From Terana coerulea (Eukaryota > Basidiomycota > Agaricomycetes > Polyporales > Phanerochaetaceae), in the NCBI GenBank assembly GCA_024811115.1, contig JAKOGH010001021.1, forward strand, positions 1 to 12,794: a stretch of 12,794 bases of DNA, written 5' to 3'. How positions within the stretch are numbered: the stretch's first letter is position 1; each line of letters starts with the position of its first letter. A program made the position numbers and the translations under genes. The notes beneath the pieces are model-generated. The model was given only the letters and a program-made list of their open reading frames with translations. It was not told the origin of the DNA and made no database searches. This document shows, one piece after another, positions 1 through 8,106 of the stretch.

Positions 1-96
1 AACCCTAACCTAACCAAACCTAGACTCTAACAGCTAATCCCTAACCATTAACTCCGAACCAGCTAATCCGAACCAGCTAACCCAAACCCTAATGTC
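1..96 (+). repeat. Degenerate telomere-like CCCTAA repeats
   Basis: The window opens with CCCTAA-type words (AACCCTAACC, TAACC, CTAATCCCTAACC, AACCCAAACCCTAA) separated by variants. CCCTAA is the C-rich strand of the TTAGGG telomere used by most filamentous fungi, and the C-rich strand reads 5' to 3' at the left end of a chromosome, so the orientation fits a left chromosome end. The copies are too diverged for an active telomere tip; they are better read as the inner, degenerate edge of the tract or an internal telomere-like relic. Whether the window is a true contig end cannot be told from the sequence. Confidence 0.6.
53..80 (+). repeat. Tandem 14-bp direct repeat in the telomere-like tract
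   Basis: The 14-mer TCCGAACCAGCTAA occurs twice head to tail at 53-66 and 67-80, and a related word AACAGCTAATCC lies at 29-40. It may be a telomere-associated variant repeat formed by slippage or recombination next to the TTAGGG tract. Two copies is the limit of what is seen. Confidence 0.75.
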
Positions 97-184
97 CCAG
101 TGGTGTTACAGGTCGCGCTACGCACAACGGAAGAGATGCACAGTGAAATAAAATAAAATATAAAAAGGAACAGTAAAAGCATTG

Positions 185-245
185 TGCCAAGTTCAAACCC
201 AGCGCCTGAATGACTATCTAACCGCGCCTAGCCGATAGTCTACAG
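185..245 (-). other. tRNA-like / SINE-like fragment (possible pol III A and B boxes)
   Basis: Read on the minus strand, 236-221 gives CGGCTAGGCGCGG, similar to a tRNA D-arm/A box. About 25 bases further, 199-189 gives GGTTTGAACTT, which matches 8 of 11 positions of the B-box consensus GGTTCGANNCC. The B-box flanks look like a T-arm stem eroded by C-to-T changes. A T-rich stretch (plus-strand A-rich 145-172) follows on the minus strand, as in the tail of tRNA-derived SINEs. No acceptor stem or full cloverleaf was found, so this is not called a functional tRNA. It could be a chance match. Confidence 0.3.
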
Positions 246-249
246 CGAC

Positions 250-929
250 ATATGAGTGGCAAGCGTTTAATGTATAGATTAAGCTCGGCATCACGTGACA
301 TCCAAATAAGGAAGGATGTTGTGCGGCCTTCGTCCCACGATTAAGGGGTGAAGCGAGCAAACTGGCAGTGGGTTGAATACTCGAGCAGCAGTCACTTCAG
401 GCCAAGCAGATGGTTGGACGGCAGGATTGCAGAATGCACTGCTCGGATAGAGAGTGTTAGACGGAGGTGGTGGTGGTCATTTAGCACTGTGACTTCGAGG
501 TGGACGTGAGAGCGATGCTTCAACAGGATGAACGAGACCCCGTGTAGTGCATCAGGACCCGTGAGCATCGTAGCTCCTGAGGCCCAGTGAGAATGCCATC
601 TGGGGAACCTACCGGAAATCTAGCGCTGTCTCGAGTCCTGGTTCCCATAAGTAATGCTCCGTCTCCAGAGGTTACTATAGATTGACCCATTATTTCAACA
701 CCACGCAATTCTGCCAGAACTGTACAGTAGTCTATTGCAATCATGCATAATCTATGGTCATCTATATGCCTGCTCCTTTGACTCGAGCACTTCCATATTA
801 TGCACATGCTAGAACATATGGTGATCTAGGCCAGATAGGTTGTAAGCACATACATCTACAACAATCTAGTGGTATCTATGCATACGCAGATGACTCTCTC
901 ACAAAAGCTACACCCTTCTACCGCAGCCT
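250..929. other. Non-coding stretch, nothing recognised
   Basis: No recognisable protein, RNA or transposon end was found here. Open frames are short (up to 95 codons on the minus strand at 520-807) and resemble no family known to me. The palindrome TCACGTGA at 291-298 is an E-box-like word and GGTGGTGGTGGT at 466-477 is a small triplet run; neither can be tied to a gene. The stretch probably consists of worn subtelomeric repeats. Confidence 0.4.
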
Positions 930-1434
930 ACGCCAGCATAGACTGTGAAGCGCATAAGTGCGCATTTTGTGTGCCACCAAACCTTCGCTGCCACCTCGAC
1001 CTGCAGCTAGCTTGACCGTTCGCGGCACCTGCAGTTCCTGACAGTGTACATGAGCCACAAGTGTAAGGATGCCGTGAGCAGAAGCGTATGCACACATACC
1101 AAGAGGTGGGTCTCCCATGCCCCGTCCTCAGCCCTCTTGCTTTGCGAAACAGAGCAATTAGCACTCCAAAATCTCCTGTGCAAAGGGTAATCCCAGCGTA
1201 CCTTCTGCTTCTTCTCATTTGCGAGCTGCTTTGATTCATCTGTTTATTTTTACAACAAAGCGTTAACACAGGATAGATTATTTGACACAAGCACACATAC
1301 CTTCTTAGCACGCTTGGCAGTTTGCTCCAGTAAGCATTAAACTGCGTATCGAGCCGACTGGGTTCGTTTTCTGCCATTCTTTCCTGCCAATGCCCTACAG
1401 TAGCATATATAAAGCCTGATATACTGTGCAACAC
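930..1434 (-). pseudogene. Possible decayed spliced gene with two candidate introns; product unknown
   Basis: A minus-strand open frame of 168 codons spans this region, but its protein looks like intron read-through. Two intervals have fungal intron form: 1300-1240 (61 nt, starting GTATGT, with GTTAAC before the end, ending AACAG) and 1099-1038 (62 nt, starting GTATGT, ending GTCAG). Both start GTATGTGTGC. In another frame the sequence between them reads as a lysine-rich helix followed by KKQKVRWDYP and a W-rich segment, vaguely like the Myb/SANT-like proteins common in basidiomycetes. Joining the candidate exons does not give one clean frame, and a TAA lies in the upstream exon in the best frame, so if it was a gene it is broken. 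The Myb/SANT likeness is only an impression. Confidence 0.25.
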
Positions 1435-1484
1435 GAGAAAAGAATATACTGGTGCGAACCGTCATGTCTATATTCACTCAAGCC

Positions 1485-1793
1485 TGTCAACAACAACTAG
1501 TACAACTGTACCAGGTGCGACGCTCTCAACTGGGACGGAAGTAGTGGTGCAGTCTCCGAGTAACTAGCTGGGGAACAGACCAGCTCGAGACTGGCTTTCT
1601 GTTGCAGACGGTAGCTACTTATACATGTAGTCCTAAACTGTACAGTACCACCCGGTATCCTCGTGCATGTACTGAGCGGTCCAGAACAATAGAGAAACAT
1701 ACGGAAACCACGAGTATCGATGAGAGAACAATAGATAGTAGAAGACAATGGAAATGAAAAGAATACCCTAGAGACGCCCAGAAGTTCACGACA
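1485..1793 (-). repeat. 3' LTR of the Ty3/gypsy element
   Basis: This 309-bp copy matches 8107-8423 along its whole length. On the minus strand it starts TGTCGTGAAC and ends GTTGTTGACA, giving TG...CA ends; the other copy has TGTCATGAAC, restoring the TGTCA/TGACA terminal inverted repeat. Differences by eye are 14 substitutions, all transitions, plus four small indels (2, 2, 1 and 3 bases). The minus-strand TATAAG box is at 1623-1618. The inferred RNA start is at 1592, giving U3 at 1793-1593 and R+U5 at 1592-1485. This copy keeps the intact 11-base self-priming word at 1582-1592. Confidence 0.93.
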
Positions 1794-1796
1794 TAA

Positions 1797-1805
1797 CCCC
1801 TCTCT
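1797..1805 (-). other. Polypurine tract (plus-strand primer site)
   Basis: On the minus strand the bases just before the 3' LTR read AGAGAGGGG, followed by TTA and then the LTR. A purine run in this place is the RNase H-resistant primer for second-strand synthesis in LTR retroelements. Its position independently fixes the element's orientation and the LTR edge. Confidence 0.85.
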
Positions 1806-1989
1806 AAGGATCACGTCCGCGCGATCTATGAACTCGGCGTCTCTATCTGTACGACCTATTTCCCAATTGTATAGCCTGGAACCGATATGTCCGATGAACT
1901 GATTGACGTTGGGCGAACGCGACAGGGGAATTCGAATAGTCAACACGAGGGGCGCCCAGACGCGCAGAGAAAGCATCGATGATCTTGAC

Positions 1990-2450
1990 AGCATGTAGGT
2001 TGGATCGCGGTTCCCATGTGTACTTGCGCGGACCGGTTTCGTGCTTCCATAGAACCTGTATTTGAGAATTCCTTGTCTAGCTTAGCGTCCAGGATCTCTT
2101 CACCTCATGTTCTTCTTGTCCATCAATCAGATCGTACTTCGGTTCACGTGCCTGGGATTCAAGGAGGCTCTAATGGTGAGAGCCACATCTCATTGACCGT
2201 GGATAGATCCTCCATGCTTTGGGAGTTCAAGCTCGTAAGCTGAGGCGCCGTGTTTTTGTTTAACTTTAAACGGCCGTAGCGCTTGTTGTCGAGCTTCATC
2301 GGTCGATCGGTTGTGATGTTGGTCCCTTCAAGCCATACCAGGTCTCCTGGCTTGTATTCACGTGTCTTCCCTTTCCGTCGATTGGAAGCGCTTCATCGTC
2401 TCCGTGCTAATCCGATGGCTGCCTGCGTTTCCTCTCGTACTGATTTCATC
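1990..2450 (-). pseudogene. pol: Integrase C-terminus: GPY/F module and chromodomain, frameshifted
   Basis: Reading down the minus strand, a segment with PGDLVWLEGTN (about 2365-2333) and then a KRYGP core near 2280 matches the GPY/F module that ends many Ty3 integrases. Further on, pieces in different frames give EEHEV, EILDAKLDK, LKYR and finally TWEP with a following SNL (about 2130-2003), the usual landmarks of a chromodomain: the EEIL-type start, the YxVxWK strand and the TWEP box. Chromodomains on chromovirus integrases bind methylated histone tails and steer insertion into heterochromatin. At least two frameshifts split the chromodomain and one base is missing at the GPF codons, so no functional protein can be made. 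About 200 bases of non-conserved tail separate it from the polypurine tract. Confidence 0.72.
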
Positions 2451-3290
2451 CGATCTACAAAGTCTCACTGGTTTCCTTCTTACTCCTAGAGGGTTCATTT
2501 CCTGAGTTAGGTGATAGCCTTTGTTGACGAAGAACGGAGTTTGTTCGGGGAGCTGTTGACCTTGTTGTTGCATAGAACGATGCGAGGGGTAGCCATTCGG
2601 CCCAATCGGATTGTCGGTAGTTGATGAAAAGTCGAAGGTACTGTTCGACTTCAGCGTTAATCCGTCTCGCCTGACCGTCGGTCTGCGACGATAGCCGCAT
2701 GCGTTGGCTTCGATTCCCAGAGACTTATAGAGTTCAGATATGTACTGCTCTTGAACTCTGCTCCTTGATCGCACAATCTTCCGCGGGATGCCGTGATGGG
2801 CGACAACATGGTCACGCAGGATTTTGCTCCATCCTTGCGCGTTGAGCTCGATGTTGAGGATGCAGATTATCTGTTTGGAGAACATACAGACAATCACAAT
2901 GATAGCATCGAATCCTAGCGACGGGAGGACCAATTGTCGACAGAGATGATCTCCCAGGCCGAGGCAATCTCGCTGGGTGAAGGGCCGAGTTTGGATCCAG
3001 TGAACTTGGTCTTCGACAGTCGACATCCCTCGACACTTCCTAATGTCTCCGCGAATGCGTGGCCACCAGTAGTTGCGCGTGATCAACTCGTGGGTCTTGT
3101 GTTGGCCCGGATGTCCAATGAGGACGAGTCGTGCGATGCTTGATGATCTGTTCGCGAAGTTTCCGATGTACGGACGTAGATACGATCTTTCCAGGTAACC
3201 AATCCTTCTTCATCTTCCTTCCAGTCCGTCTCCTTCTTTGCTAGCGCTATCGTAACTACTTTGTCCTTATTGGCTTTGTGCTTTTAATAT
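2450..3290 (-). pseudogene. pol: Ty3/gypsy integrase (zinc-binding and catalytic core), inactivated
   Basis: Landmarks on the minus strand, in order: GLVTWKDRIYV (about 3205-3175); GHPGQHKTHELITRNYWWP (about 3115-3060), typical of the integrase N-terminal domain; IISVD (near 2945), carrying the first catalytic Asp; GFDAIIVIV and FSKQII (near 2920-2870); DHVVAHHGIPRKIV (near 2810-2770); and [18 protein letters not shown] (about 2690-2640). Integrase inserts the cDNA into the host chromosome using a D-D-35-E site. Here the second Asp region reads RSRSRVQ in place of the usual DRGPQF, and Arg stands where the catalytic Glu belongs (GQARR rather than GQxER). The zinc-finger CxxC is disturbed and several frameshifts occur. 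The longest intact piece is 242 codons (3086-2358), but part of it is out of the original frame. Confidence 0.88.
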
Positions 3291-3299
3291 CTACGAGCC

Positions 3300-3810
3300 A
3301 TTCTGTGGCTGGTCCGTCAAGCATGTGCTGATCTATGCTACGTGAGAGATAGTTCGCGAAAGTGTTCTGGTTTTAATACTACAATGTCTGCGTTATCGCT
3401 CCTTCCATTCTCATATCCAGACTGTCGTGAGAGTCCATCTGCCTTTCGTTGGTCCGACCGGTTTGTGCTGAAGCAGAAGTGATATTCTGCAAGTTCGGCA
3501 CACCAGCGTGCTTGCCGTCAGTTCAGCTTCTGCGGCTTCCGGAAGTATTCCAAGTTCTTGTGATCTGTCCAGATCTCAAAGTCCTGTCGAGCGCCCATTG
3601 GTACTGGCGCCATTTGTCAAGTGCCGACATGATAGACATGAGTTCTTTATCGTAGATCTCATAGTTGCCGGTGGCTGTGAACACTTTAGAGAGGAATGCG
3701 ATGGGCTTCCATTTGCCATTCTGGTGTTGCTCAAGGGTTGCACCGTAGGCGAAGTCGAAGCGTCACATTCACCGGAACTTGTCCTCGTCCATGGGCATTG
3801 CTAGAACTGG
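3300..3810 (-). pseudogene. pol: RNase H domain and linker to integrase, inactivated
   Basis: The minus strand shows MPMDEDKFR then ECDAS (about 3795-3750), GATLEQHQNGKW and PIAFLSKVF (about 3745-3685), IYDKEL (3657-3640), and WTDHKNLEYFRKPQKLN (about 3571-3521). These carry the acidic residues of a Ty3-type RNase H, which degrades the RNA strand of the RNA:DNA hybrid. An in-frame TGA at 3520-3518 follows PQKLN, where an Arg codon (CGA) would be expected; this is a C-to-T change at a CpG. There are frameshifts after DKFR and near WRQY. Downstream pieces such as ADGLSRQSGY (near 3450-3420) mark the usual RNase H to integrase linker. It continues directly from reverse transcriptase. Confidence 0.88.
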
Positions 3811-4800
3811 AGCGGAACAGATGCGGTTCTTGAGTTCTTCAAGGCTTTGGCTTGCTCGGGGTTCCATACGAATGTGGCATTGCCGGTGAGGAGGTGAGCA
3901 GCTTCACGATCTTGCCAAAGTCTTTGATGAATCGCCGGTAGAAGTTGGTAAAAGCCGAAGAACGCCCTGAATGTCCCGTTTGCACGTGGGCTTTGGCCAT
4001 TTTGACGCCTTCTACTTTGACTGGATCCATCTGGACTTGTCCTTCGGAGATGATCATGCCGAGGTATTCTGATCTCAAGTCGTTCGAATTCGCACTTCTC
4101 TGCCTTGAGGTACAACCAGTGTTCTACATTACGTCCAGAACTCGTTGCACAATGTGACGATGTTCTTCCAGATCCTTGGTATAGATCATAATGTCGTCGA
4201 TGACAATCACGTGTCCTTCCTGGATCAGATCTCGGAAGATGTCGTTCATCATTGTCTGAACGTGGCTGGCGAATTGGTGAGACCGAAGAACATGACTAGG
4301 GGTTCGAAGAGTTCGCGGTTTGTGATGAACGCCGCTTTCTCTTCATCGCCTTCCTTGATCCGAATGTTGTCGTAGCCCCATCTGACGTCTAACTTCGTGA
4401 AGTATTTGGACCTTTCAGCTTGTCTACCAGTTCCTGGATCAAAGGAAGTGGGTAACGATTCTTGATGGTTAAATCGTTAAGCTTGCGGTAGTCCTGTACT
4501 GGTCGAAGCGAGCCATCTTTCTTCTTGACAAAGAAAACGGAGCTGCCCAGGGTGACTTAGAAGGGCGGATACGTCCGGATCGGAGGTTCTCTTCTAAGAA
4601 GTCATCTAGCGCTTTGTTCATCTAGCGTGTGAGGGTACGATTTTCCTCCCACTGGCGTAGCGCCTGGCGTCAGCTCAATTGCGTGGTCCCACGGGCGTCG
4701 TTCTGGTAGTGAATCGAAGTTTTCTTTAGCAAAGACGTCCTTACCGTGATAGTACTCAGGGACGAGTTCCTCGAAGGTTTCTTTGCTTTCTTTGCATTTT
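3801..4800 (-). pseudogene. pol: Ty3/gypsy reverse transcriptase, inactivated
   Basis: The enzyme would copy element RNA into DNA inside virus-like particles. Minus-strand landmarks in order: ETFEELVPEYYHGKDVFAKE (about 4790-4730), RPWDHAIELTPGA (near 4705-4665), [14 protein letters not shown] (near 4580-4540), [17 protein letters not shown] (about 4530-4478), [16 protein letters not shown] (near 4465-4420), [10 protein letters not shown] (4287-4258), the catalytic box VIDD (4204-4193), and LKAEKCEFE followed in another frame by YLGMIISEGQVQMDP (about 4110-4020). The family's catalytic box is YIDD or YVDD; here the tyrosine codon is absent, apparently an in-frame loss of three bases, leaving V-I-D-D. 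A one-base deletion follows PATF, a stop falls near 4622, and more frameshifts follow the thumb. Both catalytic Asp codons remain. Confidence 0.92.
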
Positions 4801-4832
4801 CTTCGATTGCCAGATCCATAGCCACGTTGGTT

Positions 4833-5390
4833 TTAGCGCGTGAGCGCCTGTTGCGACATAGCGCTGCCAGTCGAAAACGAAGATTTGTTCTCCTCCTCAA
4901 GATGAGCCTCCGGATCATTCGGGGTTTCATGTTCGTCATCCTCAATGCCAATTAGGCGTCGTACATAATCACAAGTGGTTGGACATCTATCGAACTGGAG
5001 TGTGCGATCTTTCCAGTTGATTGATGGGTTGTGCAATTCCAACCACTCATAACTGAGGAAAATGGACCTATTTCCAAGGTTAGTGACGGCGAATGACATT
5101 CGCTCCACGTGATCCTGAATCTTGACTCTGAGATTGACACATTCTGTGATTGGACCGCCGACATTATGACTGCCGTCGGCGTTGTACACTGGGATTGGAA
5201 CAGGCAATTTGGTCGTTGCAATGCCATGTTCCTGTACAAATGTCTGATCAATTGAAGATCCAGTGCATCCGGAGTCTAGTAGAGCTTTTACCAAAAAGGA
5301 TTCAGAGGTGTCTAATGTAGTGACAATCATTGGGACATCAATCTGATTGCCTTTTCGGCCTCGGATGTATCTCGGGCGGCTTTTTAATTC
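4833..5390 (-). pseudogene. pol: Retroviral-type aspartic protease, longest intact Pol piece
   Basis: A frame of 165 codons from an ATG at 5330 to 4833 encodes a retropepsin-like protease, which cleaves the Gag-Pol polyprotein. The catalytic triplet is in ALLDSGCTGSS, with D-S-G at codons 19-21 (5276-5268). It continues with PVPIPVYNADG and AVTNLGNRSIFLSYEWLELH, where the I-F-L-x-Y-x-W-L strand is typical of Ty3-group proteases, and HNPSINW. The frame is open upstream to about 5390, so the ATG at 5330 is internal to a polyprotein rather than a true start. Frames change upstream (near 5390) and downstream (near 4850, where the chain continues in another frame as AKTNVAMDLAIEENAKKAK). The domain itself looks intact. 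Confidence 0.88.
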
Positions 5391-5945
5391 TGAAAGTTAT
5401 ATAGTTGCTTCGTCGCTGACATAGAAGCAATATTTTGGGCGCTTGCTAGCGTGGCATCTACCTGACGCTTTGCATGCACCCATCCTTCCAGAATCTTAAC
5501 AGCCACTTCGGCATTGTACGTGGTCCACTGATGGATCCACGCCGGAGTCCACGGAACTTCTCTTACCCATTTGGGTTTTGGCACAGGTTCTTTCTCTTCT
5601 ATCGGTGCAGACGTGTTTTCTGGTAATGAACGGTGAATTAAGCACGGTGTTGAACCGCCACGCTGCTCAGCAGACGCCCCTTCAGAATAACATTGCGATG
5701 ATTCGTCTAACATTATGGTACAACAATAGTTGAGAAATGGTTCTAGGCTCTTCACGTCTGTGCTTTCGCTTGAGCCGCCTGAAAACCCTTGAGAAGTTTC
5801 ATGAATGAGGATTCTACCACGCGTAGTGAATGTGTTCTCCATTCCATCAGGGAACGAATCAGCTTGAGCCAACGACGGCTTGGGCTTATCGTCCTTTCAT
5901 CGGAAGGTCTGTGAGACGCCGCGCACGACGAGGTTGCTTTGGCAG
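5384..5945 (-). pseudogene. Gag-protease linker region, function unknown
   Basis: Between the zinc knuckle and the protease lies a minus-strand open stretch of 162 codons (5872-5384). It is hydrophilic, with an acidic and serine-rich first half, a proline and charge-rich middle (EEKEPVPKPKWVREVP near codons 93-108) and a tryptophan-rich motif around WTPAWIHQWTTYNAEVAVK. The position is that of the Gag-Pol junction or inter-domain spacer. I recognise no enzyme in it. It ends in a TAA at 5386-5384 that is out of frame with the protease, so a shift is needed to pass from one to the other; whether this was programmed or is decay cannot be told. Confidence 0.55.
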
Positions 5946-7093
5946 GGGGCAGTCGCGTGACAAATGTCCTTTCTGATGGCAATTGAAACAAAGCCCTTCC
6001 TTTCGGGCCCTGTCCAGGTTCATCGGTTGACCGGCTCCTCCATAGGTTATGCCAGTTCCATCTCGACAATCTTGTCAGGCACTTGGGTCTGTGAAGACGC
6101 TGCCGGCGCCTGACTGTGCGTTTGCGGCTTGGAAGCCGGCTTGTGGGACTGACTGCCCCGAGGTTCTTCTGGCGTTGGTAGTGCCTCCTCTGATTCTCGT
6201 CCACGTTCTCGGCGATGCGCATATAGGCCGAGTACCGCCTTCGGGACGTCTTCCCGACTCCAGACCGCATCGAGAACTCGCTTCTGGAGAGCTTCGTCCA
6301 GATAGTCAATGAGGATTACTGACTGCTCGTCGAGCTGCTCCTGAAGTGCGCCGTACCCTGCGCGGGAGGCGATACATCTCAAGCGCCGTCCTGAACTCTT
6401 CGAACGCTCATATTTCCCTGCTTTAGCTCCTTCAGCTTCTGCAAGTGAGTGCCGGTCATGCAAGAATTGCTTGACCAGGTGTCCTTGGAAAACACCCCAA
6501 TCTGCTCGTGCAAAATCAGTGCTTTCGAGATAGGCCTTGGCCCACTCTCCGGCCGATCCGCCCTGCATATAGGACAGGACGAATGTGATTTTTGCTCGAT
6601 CTGATCGGAGCTTCTTGTGGTAGTTCGCGAAGATGTTCAGCCTGATTTGCTTCCACCAGGCTTTCCAATCTTTCCGGCTTCCGTCGAAGGTGTCTGGCTT
6701 GTTTGCCAGACCATCGCGATCGCGTTCGTTATCGTCATCATCATCGTCGCGATCCCGATGTCCTCGACCTCTGCCTCTGGGGCCGCTGCCTCCGCTTCCG
6801 CCGTTACCTCCAAAGGAGGGTCCTCCGGCCGGCGGGCTCTCCGATTGTTTGCCACCCCTCATCTCATGTCGGCCTTCTGGGCCACAAATTCCACAACGTT
6901 GGCAGGTTGAATTTCGCCAGCGTGCGTGCAAGGTTGCTCGGCGCATTCCTTGGTTACAGTCGTGCCTCCCAGGAAGTGGAAATAGATGAGTTTATTTCCG
7001 AGCAACAGACTTTTATGGTTTGAATCGACGCATGAACAGGGTTCGTCGTAATTTGCCTCCAAGGCCTGATGCGGTTAGAGTAGCGGTGGCCAT
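5895..7093 (-). pseudogene. gag: Ty3/gypsy Gag (capsid and nucleocapsid), frameshifted
   Basis: Gag forms the particle shell and binds element RNA. The main open stretch (6946-6047) has a Gly/Arg-rich and acidic N-terminal part (RGRGRGHRDRDDDDDD, about codons 55-70) and then the capsid: FDGSRKDWKAWWKQIRL, FVLSYMQGGSAGEWAKAYLE, and RAGYGALQEQLDEQSVILIDYL, typical of the retrotrans_gag fold. A segment in another frame (7062-6859; TTVTKECAEQPCTH, ANVVEFVAQ) looks like the true N-terminus, with candidate starts at 7062 or 7093 (ATGGCC). Around 6235-6190 the better continuation is in a third frame (YMRIAENVDENQR). A TAA at 6049-6047 ends the main frame, and the CCHC knuckle resumes in another frame. 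At least three frameshifts are therefore present. Confidence 0.88.
5949..5990 (-). other. Intact CCHC zinc knuckle of Gag nucleocapsid
   Basis: The minus strand encodes CFNCHQKGHLSRDC, a perfect C-x2-C-x4-H-x4-C zinc knuckle. It binds element RNA during packaging. All four zinc ligands survive, although the knuckle is out of frame with the main Gag stretch because of the stop at 6047 and a one-base loss shortly after it. Confidence 0.93.
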
Positions 7094-8093
7094 AGCATCG
7101 GCTATGACCGAAAATTCGACGCGCTTCGGTGTGGTCGGGTAGTAGAGCGTCTCCGTCGTCGTGGTCTTTGTTGTCTTTACTGGGCGACGACTTCTAGCCT
7201 TTGGATTCGGGGATAATAGGGGATGAGCGCGTGGGGAATGGAAATCAACCGTGCGGCTGAGGGATAACTGCGGGAGTGGGTGGATTGACACTGGTGTCGT
7301 CGGCTTGCACGTAGTATGAGGAATACTTGCGCTTGGTTTCTAAACTCACTGCGCAAGTTCCACACTTGACACTTGGATTAGTGTCTGCGTGCACACACTT
7401 TGGGTCAGCGGCACGATACTACTTGTCATCGTGCTTCTGGTAGATCGGTCTCCCGCGAGTTGTGGAAAAATGATGGGGTCGTCCTATACAAGGGCACGAT
7501 TCGCCTCCAGCCATACACGAGTGGAGCCTATTCTAGGCAACCTGCAATACTCTTCAACCGAAATGAAGAGCACGAGGGTAGACGTTGTCTTTAGAGGAAT
7601 TTACAGCACGTGCTACTACTGATATGGCTACGAGTTACCAGTGTTCTGCTGTTTGATCCTGCTGCAGTCTACCAACTTCTCGGTTGCAGCTTGACTCTAA
7701 GGGACACGAGCCCAAAGAGCGCCTGTCTCGCCTTCCGATTACCGCTTTTACTAGCTTCCCACACCCAAAAGTGCGCCAAAGGTTCCCAGCCAATCAAAGA
7801 GCACCAGGTTAGGGTGTCTAAGATACAGCTCTCCGAGATGAAGCTCGGAACCGTTGAGTTGGATCAACGGGGTACTGATTGGGTAATTAGTCAGCGTGTG
7901 CACGGGGTAACGACACAGGGGGATGGTCAATACCAAGGTTCACGGGCCGTTCCCTTCGCGGGTGATTACAGTCCGGTGTACTAGGGTCTAAACTCAATCT
8001 ACACAATCCTCCTATACAGGACGGACCGGGCAACGGGTAGGTGTTCTGGGTAGAACAGGTAGAGCAACGAGAGATCGTCGCGAGGGGTAGGAT
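7094..8093 (-). other. Long untranslated leader of the Ty3/gypsy element
   Basis: About 1 kb separates the primer-binding region from the first plausible Gag codon. Both strands hold only short frames (up to 124 codons, plus strand 7610-7984) without recognisable motifs. No second transposon end or terminal repeat pair was recognised, but a small nested insertion cannot be excluded. The leader holds two adjacent tight hairpins at 7832-7870. In LTR retroelements this zone usually carries packaging and translation signals. Confidence 0.6.
7832..7870 (-). other. Two adjacent perfect hairpins in the leader
   Basis: Plus strand: TCCGAG (7832-7837) and CTCGGA (7844-7849) form a 6-bp stem with a 6-nt loop. 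After one base, CCGTTGA (7851-7857) and TCAACGG (7864-7870) form a 7-bp stem, also with a 6-nt loop. Both fold equally in the element RNA (minus strand), about 345-380 nt from the inferred RNA start. A packaging or dimer signal is a guess from position alone. Confidence 0.6.
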
Positions 8094-8104
8094 AGTCTCG
8101 AGCT
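8094..8104 (-). other. Candidate self-priming primer-binding site (Tf1-like)
   Basis: On the minus strand the bases starting two positions after the 5' LTR read AGCTCGAGACT. This is the exact reverse complement of AGTCTCGAGCT inside the LTR (1592-1582 in the 3' copy; 10 of 11 in the 5' copy at 8214-8204, one CpG-to-CpA change). No TGG-starting tRNA-type site is present at the LTR edge. In the Tf1/sushi group the first 11 bases of the RNA fold back on such a site and are cut to prime reverse transcription. The match length, place and TATA spacing all fit, but the CTCGAG core is self-complementary and supplies six of the pairs at no cost. Confidence 0.68.
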
Positions 8105-8106
8105 TA

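Noticed and set aside
883..894. Plus-strand YADD in the 754-948 frame, resembling a reverse transcriptase catalytic box
   Set aside because: No other polymerase motif lies in any frame nearby; the frame is 64 codons and the match is four residues.
1497..1994. Minus-strand 165-codon frame running from the element tail into the 3' LTR
   Set aside because: It crosses the polypurine tract and reads through the LTR. The LTR part is regulatory, and a similar frame in the other LTR copy follows from sequence identity.
6617..7023. Plus-strand frames of 97-118 codons opposite Gag
   Set aside because: They are antisense shadows of the Gly/Arg and Asp-rich Gag codons, giving low-complexity Ser/Pro/Leu strings.
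8075..8106. Ordinary tRNA 3'-end primer-binding site for the Ty3 element
   Set aside because: No TGG-starting sequence is found at the LTR edge, and the bases there fit the self-priming reading instead.
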